The position numbers and the translations under genes are program-made. This document shows, one piece after another, positions 51,814 to 60,180 of a stretch of 64,000 nucleotides of DNA. Each line of letters begins with the position of its first letter. The stretch's first letter is position 1. A model generated the notes under the pieces. It had not been told where the DNA came from, searched no databases, and was given only the letters and a program-made list of their open reading frames with translations. The stretch is taken from NCBI RefSeq assembly GCF_004331345.1, contig NZ_SJJZ01000001.1, forward strand, positions 2,294,001 through 2,358,000, read 5' to 3'. This DNA comes from Kribbella soli (GTDB lineage: Bacteria; Actinomycetota; Actinomycetes; Propionibacteriales; Kribbellaceae).

Positions 51814-53363
51814 ATCCGGAAGACACCGAAGGAGGATGTGCCCTCCACGGGTGCCGAGTGGATGGCGGACAGGCAGATGCCGAGGACGGTCCGGGTGTCA
51901 CGGGGGTCGATCACGCCGTCGTCGTACAGGCGGCCGGACAGGAACATCGGCAGCGATTCCGCCTCGATCTGCCCCTCGACGTACGCCCGCATCTGCTGGT
52001 CGGCCTGCTCGTCGTACGGCTGCCCCTTCGCGTCGGCCGCCGCCCGCGCGACGATCGACAGTACGCCGGCCAACTGTTGCGGACCCATCACCGCCGACTT
52101 CGCCGACGGCCATGCGAACAGGAACCGCGGATCGAACGCCCGCCCGCACATCCCGTAGTGCCCGGCGCCGTACGACGCGCCCATCAGGATCGAGAGGTGC
52201 GGCACGCGAGAGTTGGAGACCGCGTTGATCATCTGCGCGCCGTGCTTGATGATCCCGCCCTGCTCGTACTCCTGCCCGACCATGTACCCGGTCGTGTTGT
52301 GCAGAAAGATCAGCGGCGTGTTCGCGCGATTCGCCAGCTGGATGAACTGCGCCGCCTTCTGCGACTCCTCGCTGAACAGCACCCCGCGCGCGTTCGCGAG
52401 AATCCCCACCGGGTACCCGTGCACCGACGCCCACCCGGTCGCCAGCGACGACCCGTACACCGGCTTGAACTCGTCGAACACCGACCCGTCCACCACGCGC
52501 GCGACCACGTCCCGCGGATCGAACGGGATCTTCAGGTCCCCCGGCACGATGTCGAGCAGGTCGTCCGCGTCATAGACAGGCTCGTCGTACGACGGCGTGG
52601 GGGCGGGGCCCTGCTTACGCCAGTTCAGCCGCGACACGATCTGCCGCCCGAGCCGGATCGCGTCCGGCTCGTCCACCGCGAAGTAGTCGGCCAGACCGGA
52701 CTTGCGGGCGTGCATCGAGGCGCCGCCGAGCGACTCGTCGTCCGCGTCCTCGCCGGTCGCCATCTTCACCAGCGGCGGCCCGGCCAGGAACACCTTCGCG
52801 CCGCCGTCGACCATCACCACGTAGTCGCTCATGCCGGGGATGTACGCACCGCCCGCGGTCGAGTTGCCGAACACCAGCGCGATCGTTGGGATCCCTTCGG
52901 CCGACAACCGGGTCAGGTTCCGGAACATCGCGCCGCCGGGGATGAAGATCTCCTTCTGCGTCGGCAGATCCGCACCACCGGACTCGACCAGGCTGATCAC
53001 CGGCAGCCGGTTCGCCCGGGCGATCTCATCGGCTCGCAACGCCTTCTTCAAGGTCCACGGATTGCTGGCGCCGCCCTTCACCGTGGGGTCGTTCGCGGTG
53101 ATCAGGCACTCGACGCCCTCGACAACACCGATCCCCGTCACCAGGCTGGCACCGACCGTGAAGTCCGAACCCCAACCGGCCAGCGGCGACAGCTCGAGGA
53201 AGTACGAGTCCGGGTCGAGCAACAGCTCGATCCGCTCCCGCACCAGCAACTTGCCGCGTTTGTGGTGCCGCTCGACGTACTTCGGACCACCCCCTGCGAG
53301 CGCCTTCGCATGCTCGGCGTCCAGCCCAGCAAGCTTCTCCAGCATCACCTCACGGTTACTCAT
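51810..53363 (-). CDS. Carboxyltransferase subunit of an acyl-CoA carboxylase
   Basis: A 517-aa beta subunit with the crotonase-like N- and C-terminal carboxyltransferase halves. Seen are LECLITANDPTVKGGAS-like N-half, FIPGGAMFRNLTRLSAEGIP, GNSTAGGAYIPGMSDYVVMV with an oxyanion-forming GG-A, and in the C-half HNTTGYMVGQEYEQGGIIKHGAQMINAV and GASYGAGHYGMCGRAFDPRFLFAWPSA split motifs. It transfers CO2 from biotin to the gamma-carbon of a branched unsaturated acyl-CoA. Start is ATG at 53363, overlapping the upstream dehydrogenase stop (ATGA). The extra N-terminal frame to 53558 is not used. Confidence 0.93.
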
Positions 53364-54481
53364 GCAGTGAACCCCAGTCGTTTGGAGGCAAGGCCGGTCA
53401 GGATCTCGGTAGTGCCGCCGCCGATCGCGAGAATCTTCTGGTCGCGGTACTGGCGCTCCACCTCGGCCTCCCGCATGTACCCGAGACCGCCGTGCAACTG
53501 CAGCGCCTGGTCGCAGACCCACTGCCCGGCCTCGACGGCGGTGTTCTTGGCGAAACACGTCTCGGCGATCACGTCGTCACCCGCCTCAGCCCGCCGCGCC
53601 ACATCGTGCACATAGACCCGCGCCACGGAGATCCGCCGTGCCATCTCGGTCAACGTGTGCTGCACGTTCTGCCGCGAAATCAACGGCCGCCCGAACGTGT
53701 CCCGCTGACGGCACCACTCGACAGTCAGGTCGAGCGCCCGCTGCGCACCGGCGTACGCCTGCACCGCCAACGTCAATCGCTCGGCGACGAAGTTCACCGC
53801 GAGCTGCACAAAACCGGAGTCCTGAGCACCCACCAGGTTCTCGGCCGGCACGCGAACATCGGTGAACGACAGCTCAGCCGTGTCCGAGCAGAGCCAGCCC
53901 ATCTTCTCCAGCTTCCGCGACACCGCGAACCCCGGCGTACCGCGCTCGATCACCAGCAAGCTGATCCCGTGCGCCCCAGCATCGCCAGTCCGAACAGCCG
54001 TCGTCACGAAGTCCGCGCGACAACCCGACGTGATGTAGGTCTTCGCTCCGTTGACGACGAACACGTCGCCCTCGCGCCGCGCCGTCGTACGGATCGACGC
54101 CACATCGGACCCACCACCAGGCTCCGTGATCGCCAGCGCGCCGATCAACTCACCGTCCAGCGTCGGACGGACCCACCGCTCGACGTGCTGTTCGTTGCCC
54201 CCAGCAATGATATGTGGAAGGGCGATGCCGCAGGTCAGCAGTGACGCGACCAACCCGCCGGAGCCGCCTGCGTAGTGCATCTCCTCGACCGCTCCGAGCG
54301 CGTCGAGCAACGACCCGCCGCCACCACCGACCTCCTCGGGGAACCCGACGCCCAGCAACCCCAGGGCACCCGCCTTCTTGTGCAACTCCCGCGGCAGCTC
54401 GCCGTCCCGCTCCCACTGATCCAGATGCGGCAACACTTCCGCCGTCATGAACCGCCGTACGGACTCGCGGAAGTCATTCAC
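53360..54481 (-). CDS. Acyl-CoA dehydrogenase (first of operon)
   Basis: A 373-aa FAD dehydrogenase. The start is a GTG at 54481 with GGAGG 7 nt upstream, overlapping the AtuA stop as GTGA; an in-frame extension to 54523 is not supported. Motifs: GALAITEPGGGSDVASIRTTA (~112), INGAKTYITSG-like VNGAKTYITSGCRADFV, FVAERLTLAVQAY (~230, helix-G Glu) and the C-terminal ILAIGGGTTEILTG in place of YEGT. The helix-G Glu is expected to be catalytic. Substrate is probably the acyl-CoA produced by the ligase of the same operon (citronellyl-CoA/isovaleryl-CoA-like). Confidence 0.9.
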   Translation of the reverse strand: MNDFRESVRRFMTAEVLPHLDQWERDGELPRELHKKAGALGLLGVGFPEEVGGGGGSLLDALGAVEEMHYAGGSGGLVASLLTCGIALPHIIAGGNEQHVERWVRPTLDGELIGALAITEPGGGSDVASIRTTARREGDVFVVNGAKTYITSGCRADFVTTAVRTGDAGAHGISLLVIERGTPGFAVSRKLEKMGWLCSDTAELSFTDVRVPAENLVGAQDSGFVQLAVNFVAERLTLAVQAYAGAQRALDLTVEWCRQRDTFGRPLISRQNVQHTLTEMARRISVARVYVHDVARRAEAGDDVIAETCFAKNTAVEAGQWVCDQALQLHGGLGYMREAEVERQYRDQKILAIGGGTTEILTGLASKRLGFTA

Positions 54482-56187
54482 AGCAGCACCTCCGGTACGT
54501 CGACGTACCGCGACCGCAGCCACTCGCCGAGCGCCTTCGCCTGCGGATCGAACCGTGCCTGCGCCGCGACGCCCTCACCCAGCAGGCCCTCGACGACGAA
54601 GTTCACCGCCCACAGATTCGGAAGCAGGTACCGCGTGACGATCAGCGGCTGCGTCTCCGGGAGGAGCTCCTCGAAGAGCTCGACCGTGAGGGTGTGCGCG
54701 AGCCAGCGCCACGCCTTCTCGTCGCGGACCCACACGCCGACGTTCGCGTCGCCGCCCTTGTCGCCCGAGCGTGCGCCGGCGATCCGGCCGAGCGGGACCT
54801 CGCGGGTCCGCGGCGGTCCGCTCGAGAGTTGCAGCAGCGGCATCGGCGCCTCGATGTCGTCGACGGACTGCAGCTGCTGGGTTTCCCGAGCAGGTTCGAT
54901 GACTTGCCGCGACCCGTCCGGCAGTACGACGACGTGGTCCACCTCGTGGATGTCGACGTACCCGGCGCGGAAGACGCCGTAGGGCGAACCGTCGCCGGGC
55001 GGTGCGGTGACGTGGAATCCCGGGTAGCTCGCGAGCGCCAGCTCGACCGCCGCGTTGCTGAACGCGCGGCCGACGACCTTCGGATCCGGATCCTTCGCCG
55101 CGCACCGGAGGAAGACGCTCGCCTCCTCCTCGGACTCGGCGTTCGGCTTCTCGGTCCAGGCCAGTGTCCACTTCAGCTCGGTCGGCCGTTTCGGCAACGC
55201 CTGCTCGAGCTGCCGCTGCACCAGCTCGGCCTTCTGCTCCAGTTGCAGCCCGGTGAGCACGAAGTCGACCTCGTTGCGGAAGCCGCCGACGCTGTTCAGC
55301 GAGACCTTGTACGTCGGCGGCGGGGCTTCACCGCGGACGCCGGAGATCCTGACGCGGTCGGGCCCGTCGTCGTCGAGCTCGATCGAATCGAGGCGCGTGG
55401 TGACATCCGGACCGGCGTACCGGGCGCCGGTGATCTCGTACAGGAGCTGCGCCTTGACCGTGTCGATCGTGACCGCGCCGCCGGTGTTGTCGTGCTTGGT
55501 GATCACGCTGCTACCGTCCGCGTGGATCTCCGCGATCGGGAACCCGGGCCGCCCGAAGTCCCGGATCTCGGTGAAGAACGCGTAGTTCCCGCCGGTCGCC
55601 TGGCAACCGCACTCGATCACATGCCCGGCGACGACGGCTCCGGCGAGTTCGTCGTACTGCGTCCGCTTCCAGGCGTGATGTGCGGCGGCCGGTCCGACGA
55701 TCACCGAGGCGTCCGTGACACGACCGGTCACCACCACGTCGGCGCCCGCCTGCAAAGCCTCGGCGATACCCCACGCGCCGAGATAGGCGTTCGCAGTCAG
55801 CGGTTCGCCCAGCCTGAGCTCCTTTGCGCGGCCGAGCAGATCGTCGCCCTCGACGTACGCGATCTTCGGATGCAGCCCAAGCTTGTCGGCCAGCTCTTGG
55901 ATCGCCTGCGCGAGCCCGGCCGGGTTGAGACCCCCTGCGTTGCTGACGATCTTCACGCCGCGATCGAGCGCCTCGCCGAGCCCGGTCTCCAGCTGCTTGA
56001 GGAACGTCCGCGCGTAGCCCAGCGCCGGGTCCTTCAGACGGTCGCGGCCGAGGATCAGCATCGTCAGCTCAGCCAGGTAATCCCCGGTCAGCACGTCGAG
56101 CGGCCCACCGGTCAGCATCTCCTGCACCGCGCTGAACCGGTCCCCGTAGAAGCCGGACGCGTTACCGATGCGGATCGGCTCAGTCAT
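54478..56187 (-). CDS. atuA: AtuA family protein (acyclic terpene utilisation)
   Basis: A 569-aa protein of the AtuA/DUF1446 family, present in citronellol/geraniol degradation clusters and in related operons; its exact reaction is unknown. Features: N-terminal IRIGNASGFYGDRFSAVQEML (~5-25), LTGDYLAELTMLILGRDR, VKIVSNAGGLNP, and GRVTDASVIVGPAAAHHAW (~155) in a Rossmann-like fold. The C-terminal ~110 residues are the AtuA-like ferredoxin-fold domain (VPLGRIAGARSGDKGGDANVGVWV). The ATG start overlaps the end of the upstream gene by 8 nt. Presence with carboxylase and dehydrogenases fixes the operon as an Atu/Liu-like branched acyl-CoA pathway. Confidence 0.92.
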   Translation of the reverse strand: MTEPIRIGNASGFYGDRFSAVQEMLTGGPLDVLTGDYLAELTMLILGRDRLKDPALGYARTFLKQLETGLGEALDRGVKIVSNAGGLNPAGLAQAIQELADKLGLHPKIAYVEGDDLLGRAKELRLGEPLTANAYLGAWGIAEALQAGADVVVTGRVTDASVIVGPAAAHHAWKRTQYDELAGAVVAGHVIECGCQATGGNYAFFTEIRDFGRPGFPIAEIHADGSSVITKHDNTGGAVTIDTVKAQLLYEITGARYAGPDVTTRLDSIELDDDGPDRVRISGVRGEAPPPTYKVSLNSVGGFRNEVDFVLTGLQLEQKAELVQRQLEQALPKRPTELKWTLAWTEKPNAESEEEASVFLRCAAKDPDPKVVGRAFSNAAVELALASYPGFHVTAPPGDGSPYGVFRAGYVDIHEVDHVVVLPDGSRQVIEPARETQQLQSVDDIEAPMPLLQLSSGPPRTREVPLGRIAGARSGDKGGDANVGVWVRDEKAWRWLAHTLTVELFEELLPETQPLIVTRYLLPNLWAVNFVVEGLLGEGVAAQARFDPQAKALGEWLRSRYVDVPEVLL

Positions 56188-56968
56188 GTTGTCCTGCCTG
56201 ACGACCCTTCCCGGGCAGGCCGGCGAAGGCCTGGATGATCTCCAGCCACTCCTCGGCGTCGGCGCCCTCAGCCCGCACGGCGAGGTCGTCCCGGTGCCGG
56301 CGTTGCGTGGCGAGCAGACAGAAGTCCAGCGCCGGCGCACTCACCCGCTGGGCGGAATCCTCCGGACCCCAGGTCCACACGTCGCCGTCCGGTCCGGTGA
56401 GTTCGACGCGGAACGGCTCGGTGGGCGGCTTGCGGTCGTTGAGCAGGTACGCGAAGTCGCGCGTGCGGACCGCGAGGTGGGCGACGTGCCGCAGTCGGTT
56501 GCTCGGCTGCCGTTGTACGCCGAGCGCGTCGAACACGTCCTGCCCGTGCGCCCAGGTCTCCATCAGCCGCGCGGTCGCCATTGACGTCGGGCTCATCGGC
56601 GGGCCGTACCACAGGACCTTCTCGCCGGCCGGCACCTTCTTCAGCGCCTCGGTGACCTCGGCCCGGGCCTCCCGCCAGTACGTCAGGAGTTGGTCCGGTG
56701 GCAGTGCGGCAGTCTCCTCGGCGCCGTCATCGACGTACGTCGTCGGACTCGCGGCCGCTGTCTGCAGCGACTCCTTGAACGCCTCGGGATCGGTCGCGGC
56801 GAGCTGCGTCGCCTCGTCGGTCCAGGCCAGGTGGGCGATCTGGTGCGCGATCGTCCAGCCCTCGGCCGGCGTCGGCGTCGACCACTCCCCAGCGGCCAAC
56901 CCACCGACCAGCCGATCCAGCTCCGCACTCTCGGCCCACAGGTCCGCCAGCACTTCGTCCAGTTGCAC
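56180..56968 (-). CDS. TIGR03084-like DinB/maleylpyruvate-isomerase-fold protein
   Basis: A 262-aa protein of the DinB/mycothiol-dependent isomerase superfamily (TIGR03084 group). The metal-binding His pattern is seen in WTIAHQIAHLAWTDE (~38-52) and LMETWAHGQDVFDALG (~135-150). The rest is the group-specific C-terminal domain with RHVAHLAVRTRDFAYLL and FCLLATQRRHRDDL. Such proteins often use mycothiol as cofactor in actinobacteria; the reaction here is unknown, but TIGR03084 genes commonly open AtuA operons. It is first in the operon. A TetR-type palindrome lies 60 bp before the start. Confidence 0.8.
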   Translation of the reverse strand: MQLDEVLADLWAESAELDRLVGGLAAGEWSTPTPAEGWTIAHQIAHLAWTDEATQLAATDPEAFKESLQTAAASPTTYVDDGAEETAALPPDQLLTYWREARAEVTEALKKVPAGEKVLWYGPPMSPTSMATARLMETWAHGQDVFDALGVQRQPSNRLRHVAHLAVRTRDFAYLLNDRKPPTEPFRVELTGPDGDVWTWGPEDSAQRVSAPALDFCLLATQRRHRDDLAVRAEGADAEEWLEIIQAFAGLPGKGRQAGQHD

Positions 56969-57027
56969 GCTGCACTCCCTCGCGAGGGGCTCGTGCAGCC
57001 GAGCGTCCCACGCTCAGGAAAAAGAAT

Positions 57028-57039
57028 CAAGCGTGCTTG
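57028..57039. promoter_or_regulatory. Palindrome, candidate TetR operator of the AtuA/acyl-CoA operon
   Basis: CAAGC-GT-GCTTG lies 60 bp upstream of the operon's first gene, embedded in an AT-rich stretch (AAAGAAT before, TTTTT after). The two 5-bp arms are perfect. Its size and place fit an operator for the TetR protein encoded last in the same operon. Confidence 0.45.
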
Positions 57040-57054
57040 TTTTTGGGAAAGCGG

Positions 57055-57127
57055 ACCGCCACGCAGGCGCAAGTGCCCATTTGGTCGCTGAAACCGGCGG
57101 CTGCGGGACTTATGCCTGCGTGGCGGT
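57055..57127. repeat. 14-bp perfect inverted repeat with 45-nt spacer
   Basis: ACCGCCACGCAGGC at 57055-57068 is exactly complementary to GCCTGCGTGGCGGT at 57114-57127. It lies between the divergent acyl-CoA operon and the nucleotidyltransferase gene, so a transcript of either strand could fold here, or a protein could loop the DNA. No T run follows on either strand, so it is not a typical terminator. Confidence 0.6.
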
Positions 57128-57239
57128 TCACCGTCACCCATGCGGCGGAGGTTACTTCTTGCCACCGAGCCGAACGATCCGGGTAGCTGACTCGTCATGG
57201 TGATTACTTGCGTAGTCGGGTGATCACTAGGGTCGGGGC

Positions 57240-57878
57240 ATGGATCTGAACAGCCCGATCAGCACGGTGGTGCCGTCTTTGGACGGACCGGTGTTGCAGG
57301 TGCTGGCCCAGGCCGAGGACGGCCTGTCGGGGCGGCAGATCCACAAGCTCGCCGGCTCCGGAAGCGTCGCCGGTGTGCGGCTCGTACTGCAGCGGCTGGC
57401 GGCGACCGGGCTGGTGCACGTGGACGATCTGGGCAACTCGTTGCTCTATCGCCTCAACCGCAAGCACCTGGTCGCCCCGATCGTCGAGCAGCTCGCGAAC
57501 CTCCGCAGTACGTTGACCGCCCGGCTCGCCGACGAGATCAGCAGCTGGCGGATCCCGCCGGTGCACACGAGCGTGTACGGCGCGGTCGCGCGCGGTGACG
57601 GCGATCTCGACAGCGACGTCGACCTGCTGCTGATCCGTCCGGACCAGCACGAGGTCGAGGACGTGCTCTGGGAGGACCAGGTCGGCCGGCTGATGCAGAC
57701 CGTCGTCGACCTCACCGGCAACCCCGCTCATGTCTTCGAACTGAGCCATACCGAGTTCTCGGACCACCTGGTCACCGAGGACCCGATCCTCAACGACTGG
57801 ATGCAGCCGAGCATCCAGCTCACCGGCGTCCCGCTGACGACGCTCCTCAATGACCTCGATGCAGCCCTTCCCCGCTAA
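57240..57878 (+). CDS. Winged-helix plus MNT nucleotidyltransferase protein
   Basis: A 212-aa protein. Residues 1-80 look like a winged helix-turn-helix (GLSGRQIHKLAGSGSVAGVRLVLQRLAATGLVHV). Residues ~95-180 are a minimal nucleotidyltransferase with the active-site motif YGAVARGDGDLDSDVDLLLI (GSxARGDxxxxSDxD pattern). MNT proteins act as antitoxins adenylylating HEPN toxins or as regulators; no HEPN partner lies next to it. A short inverted repeat GTGAT(57200)...ATCAC(57227) precedes the ATG and could be its own operator, which would fit the helix-turn-helix half. Confidence 0.8.
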   Translation: MDLNSPISTVVPSLDGPVLQVLAQAEDGLSGRQIHKLAGSGSVAGVRLVLQRLAATGLVHVDDLGNSLLYRLNRKHLVAPIVEQLANLRSTLTARLADEISSWRIPPVHTSVYGAVARGDGDLDSDVDLLLIRPDQHEVEDVLWEDQVGRLMQTVVDLTGNPAHVFELSHTEFSDHLVTEDPILNDWMQPSIQLTGVPLTTLLNDLDAALPR

Positions 57879-57939
57879 CCGGAGCCTGTGGGTACGCTGC
57901 CGTCATCATTGTCAGGACTATCCACCCGGGACCACCCAC

Positions 57940-58833
57940 ATGACCCGCATCGCCATCGACGGCGGACAGTCAGCTCTCCGTCTTCGTGTCCTCCCGTCCC
58001 GCCGTACCGGCAACGGCCCCGGCTACACGCATGGACCGGACGCCGTCTCCAACCTCCTCGAGGCGATTCGCGCGGCCGCGTCCGAGGCCGAGCTGACCGG
58101 TCCGGTCGACGTTGTTGCTCTCGGCCTCACCGGCTACCCACAGGCGCATGGCGCTGCGGAACGGTTCGCGGCCGACGTCGGCGAGGTGCTGAACGCCGAC
58201 GAAGTACGCCTCACCCAGGACATGGTCACCGCGCACGCCGGCGCGTTGCCGGACGGGTACGGCGTCGTGGTTGCCGCGGGTACTGGGCTCGTCTGTCTCG
58301 CGGTGGATCGCGACGGCACGTGGCGCAAGCTCGACGGGCACGGGTACCTGTTCGGCGACGCGGGGAGCGCGTTCGCGATCGGCCGCGCCGGACTGGTCGC
58401 CGTACAGCGTGCTCGGGACGGCCGTGGTCCGGTGACGAAGCTCGCGGACACCGCGCTCGATCCGGTCGCGCTGTACCGGTCGTCCACGCTGGTCGACGAC
58501 GTGGCCCGCTTCGCGCCCGAAGTACTGCGGTGTGCGGCCGAAGGCGATCCGGTCGCGCTCGATCTCCTGGTCCACGCGGCCGGCGACATCGCCGAGACGA
58601 TCGGCGCCGCGGTCGCCCAACTGGCCGGTGAGGGACCCGTACCGGTCGCCTGTGTCGGCGGCCTCTTCGACGGTGCGGGTGAGCAGTTGCTGACACCTGT
58701 CCGCGAGGCGCTGCCGTCGCGGGCCAAGCTGACGCCGGCCGCGGGCAACTCGCTCGACGGCGCGGAACGCCTCGCAAGCGGACCGCCAGGCACGTACGCC
58801 GACCTGATTGTCACGCACCATCGACAGCGCTGA
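57940..58833 (+). CDS. BadF/BadG-type sugar kinase (N-acetylglucosamine kinase-like)
   Basis: A 297-aa actin-fold (ASKHA) kinase. Phosphate 1 motif IAIDGGQSALRLRV (~3-16), VVALGLTGYPQAHGAA, the phosphate 2 motif VVVAAGTGLVCLAVD (~103-117) and LFGDAGSAFAIGRAG (~135-149), then adenosine motif VACVGGLFDGAGEQLL (~230). Members phosphorylate amino sugars such as N-acetylglucosamine. The downstream ceramidase-like gene is 87 nt away on the same strand. It starts at ATG 57940, after the MNT gene by 61 nt. Confidence 0.85.
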   Translation: MTRIAIDGGQSALRLRVLPSRRTGNGPGYTHGPDAVSNLLEAIRAAASEAELTGPVDVVALGLTGYPQAHGAAERFAADVGEVLNADEVRLTQDMVTAHAGALPDGYGVVVAAGTGLVCLAVDRDGTWRKLDGHGYLFGDAGSAFAIGRAGLVAVQRARDGRGPVTKLADTALDPVALYRSSTLVDDVARFAPEVLRCAAEGDPVALDLLVHAAGDIAETIGAAVAQLAGEGPVPVACVGGLFDGAGEQLLTPVREALPSRAKLTPAAGNSLDGAERLASGPPGTYADLIVTHHRQR

Positions 58834-58845
58834 GATGCGATCCTC

Positions 58846-58870
58846 GATAATTACGGTGTAGGCCGTTATC
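58846..58870. promoter_or_regulatory. AT-rich inverted repeat before the ceramidase-like gene
   Basis: GATAATTACGG at 58846-58856 and CCGTTATC at 58863-58870 form an imperfect inverted repeat (GATA..ACGG/CCGT..TATC) in the 87-bp gap between kinase and ceramidase-like genes. It is strongly AT-rich for this genome, so it may be a promoter with operator. GGAG precedes the GTG start of the next gene. Confidence 0.35.
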
Positions 58871-58920
58871 TTGACCATGCATCGTCCGATCAGTGCCGGT
58901 ACGACAGCTGGAGACTTCAC

Positions 58921-60180
58921 GTGAACGAACTCCTCCTGGCCGCGACGTCCCTCGACGTCACCCCGCCGCCCGGCCATCGGCTCGACGGGTACGCCGCCCG
59001 TGCCGGGCTCTCGACCGGTGCCGCGGACCCGCTCCGAGCCACCCTGATCTGGTTGTCCACCGAGGACGATCCGGGCGTGCTGTGGCTCACGCTGGATGCG
59101 ATCGCGGCCGGGAGCGCGCTCTCATCGGAGCTCGCGGCGGCCGCCGGCGAAGCTGCCGGCATCCCGCCGTCGCATGTTGTGGTGTCCGCGTCGCACACCC
59201 ACTCCGGGCCGTCCGGATGGACCGGTGAGATTCATCCCGTCATTCCGGCCGAGCGGGAACGGTCACTGGTCGACTCGCTGGTCGGTGCCGTGCGGGCGGC
59301 TGCGCTCGAGCAGCAGCCGGTGACGGCGAGCTGGCACTCGGTCGAGGTGATCGGCGTCGGTACGAACCGGCACCGCAAGAACGGTCCGCACGACAACACC
59401 GCCGGCATCCTCGCGCTGCACGGCGTGGACGGTTCCCTCGAGGCGGTGCTGCTGGACTTCGCGTGCCACCCGACGACGTACGGCCCGGAGAACCTGCAGT
59501 ACTCGGCTGACTGGCCCGGAGCCGCGCGCGCTGCTCTCGCTCCCGCCGTGGTCGGTTTCCTGCAAGGAGCTGCGGGCGACGTCAGCCCCCGCTTCACTCG
59601 CCAGGGGCGCGGTGCCGCCGAGGTCACCCGGCTGGGCGGTCTGCTGGCGTCACGAGTCCGTGAGGCGCTGGCCACCCCTGGCCTGGAGCTACCTCAGTCC
59701 GCGCCGACCATCCGACGTACCACTCTGACCTTGCCGGTCCGGTCCGTCCCACCCGTCGACGAGTCCGAGAAACTCGTGTCCGCTGTGGAGAGCCGCGTCA
59801 ACTTCGAGTCCCGCGTCAACGGGGCCGGCGATCCCTCGGGCCGCATCTCTGAGACCCGCCTCGAGGGCGCCCGCGGTCAGGCTCTGATGGCCGCCGCCAA
59901 TCTCCCACCGGCCCTGGACCTCCCGGTCAGCACCGTGACGATGGGCGACGTGTGCTGGATCAACCTCCCGGTAGAACTCTTCGCCGTCCACGGCGCCTGC
60001 CTCCAGTCCGACAGCACGCACCCCATCACCCGCGTCATCGGCTACACCGACGGCTACTACGGCTACGTAGTAGACCCGTCCGCCGCCGAATCCGGCACCT
60101 ACGAAGCCCTCATAACCTTCTTCGACCAACCCACCACCAACATCCTCCTCAACGAAACCGCCACCTTCGTCAACAGCTAG
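58921..60180 (+). CDS. Neutral/alkaline ceramidase-like amidohydrolase (N-terminal domain type)
   Basis: A 419-aa hydrolase with the neutral ceramidase N-terminal fold. Conserved stretches are ATSLDVTPPPGHRLDGYAAR (~8-27), VVVSASHTHSGPSG with its HxH metal pair (~81-94), DFACHPTTYG (~179), YSADWPG and GAAGDVSPRF (~216). Genuine ceramidases are ~700 aa and extracellular; this is short, has no signal peptide and lies next to an amino-sugar-type kinase. The substrate may therefore be an amide-linked sugar or small N-acyl compound, as inference. Stop shares CTAG with the YhgE/Pip gene. Confidence 0.8.
   Translation: MNELLLAATSLDVTPPPGHRLDGYAARAGLSTGAADPLRATLIWLSTEDDPGVLWLTLDAIAAGSALSSELAAAAGEAAGIPPSHVVVSASHTHSGPSGWTGEIHPVIPAERERSLVDSLVGAVRAAALEQQPVTASWHSVEVIGVGTNRHRKNGPHDNTAGILALHGVDGSLEAVLLDFACHPTTYGPENLQYSADWPGAARAALAPAVVGFLQGAAGDVSPRFTRQGRGAAEVTRLGGLLASRVREALATPGLELPQSAPTIRRTTLTLPVRSVPPVDESEKLVSAVESRVNFESRVNGAGDPSGRISETRLEGARGQALMAAANLPPALDLPVSTVTMGDVCWINLPVELFAVHGACLQSDSTHPITRVIGYTDGYYGYVVDPSAAESGTYEALITFFDQPTTNILLNETATFVNS

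Noticed and set aside
57240..57878. MNT/HEPN toxin-antitoxin pair
   Set aside because: Only the MNT-type nucleotidyltransferase is present; the next gene is a sugar kinase with no HEPN motif.
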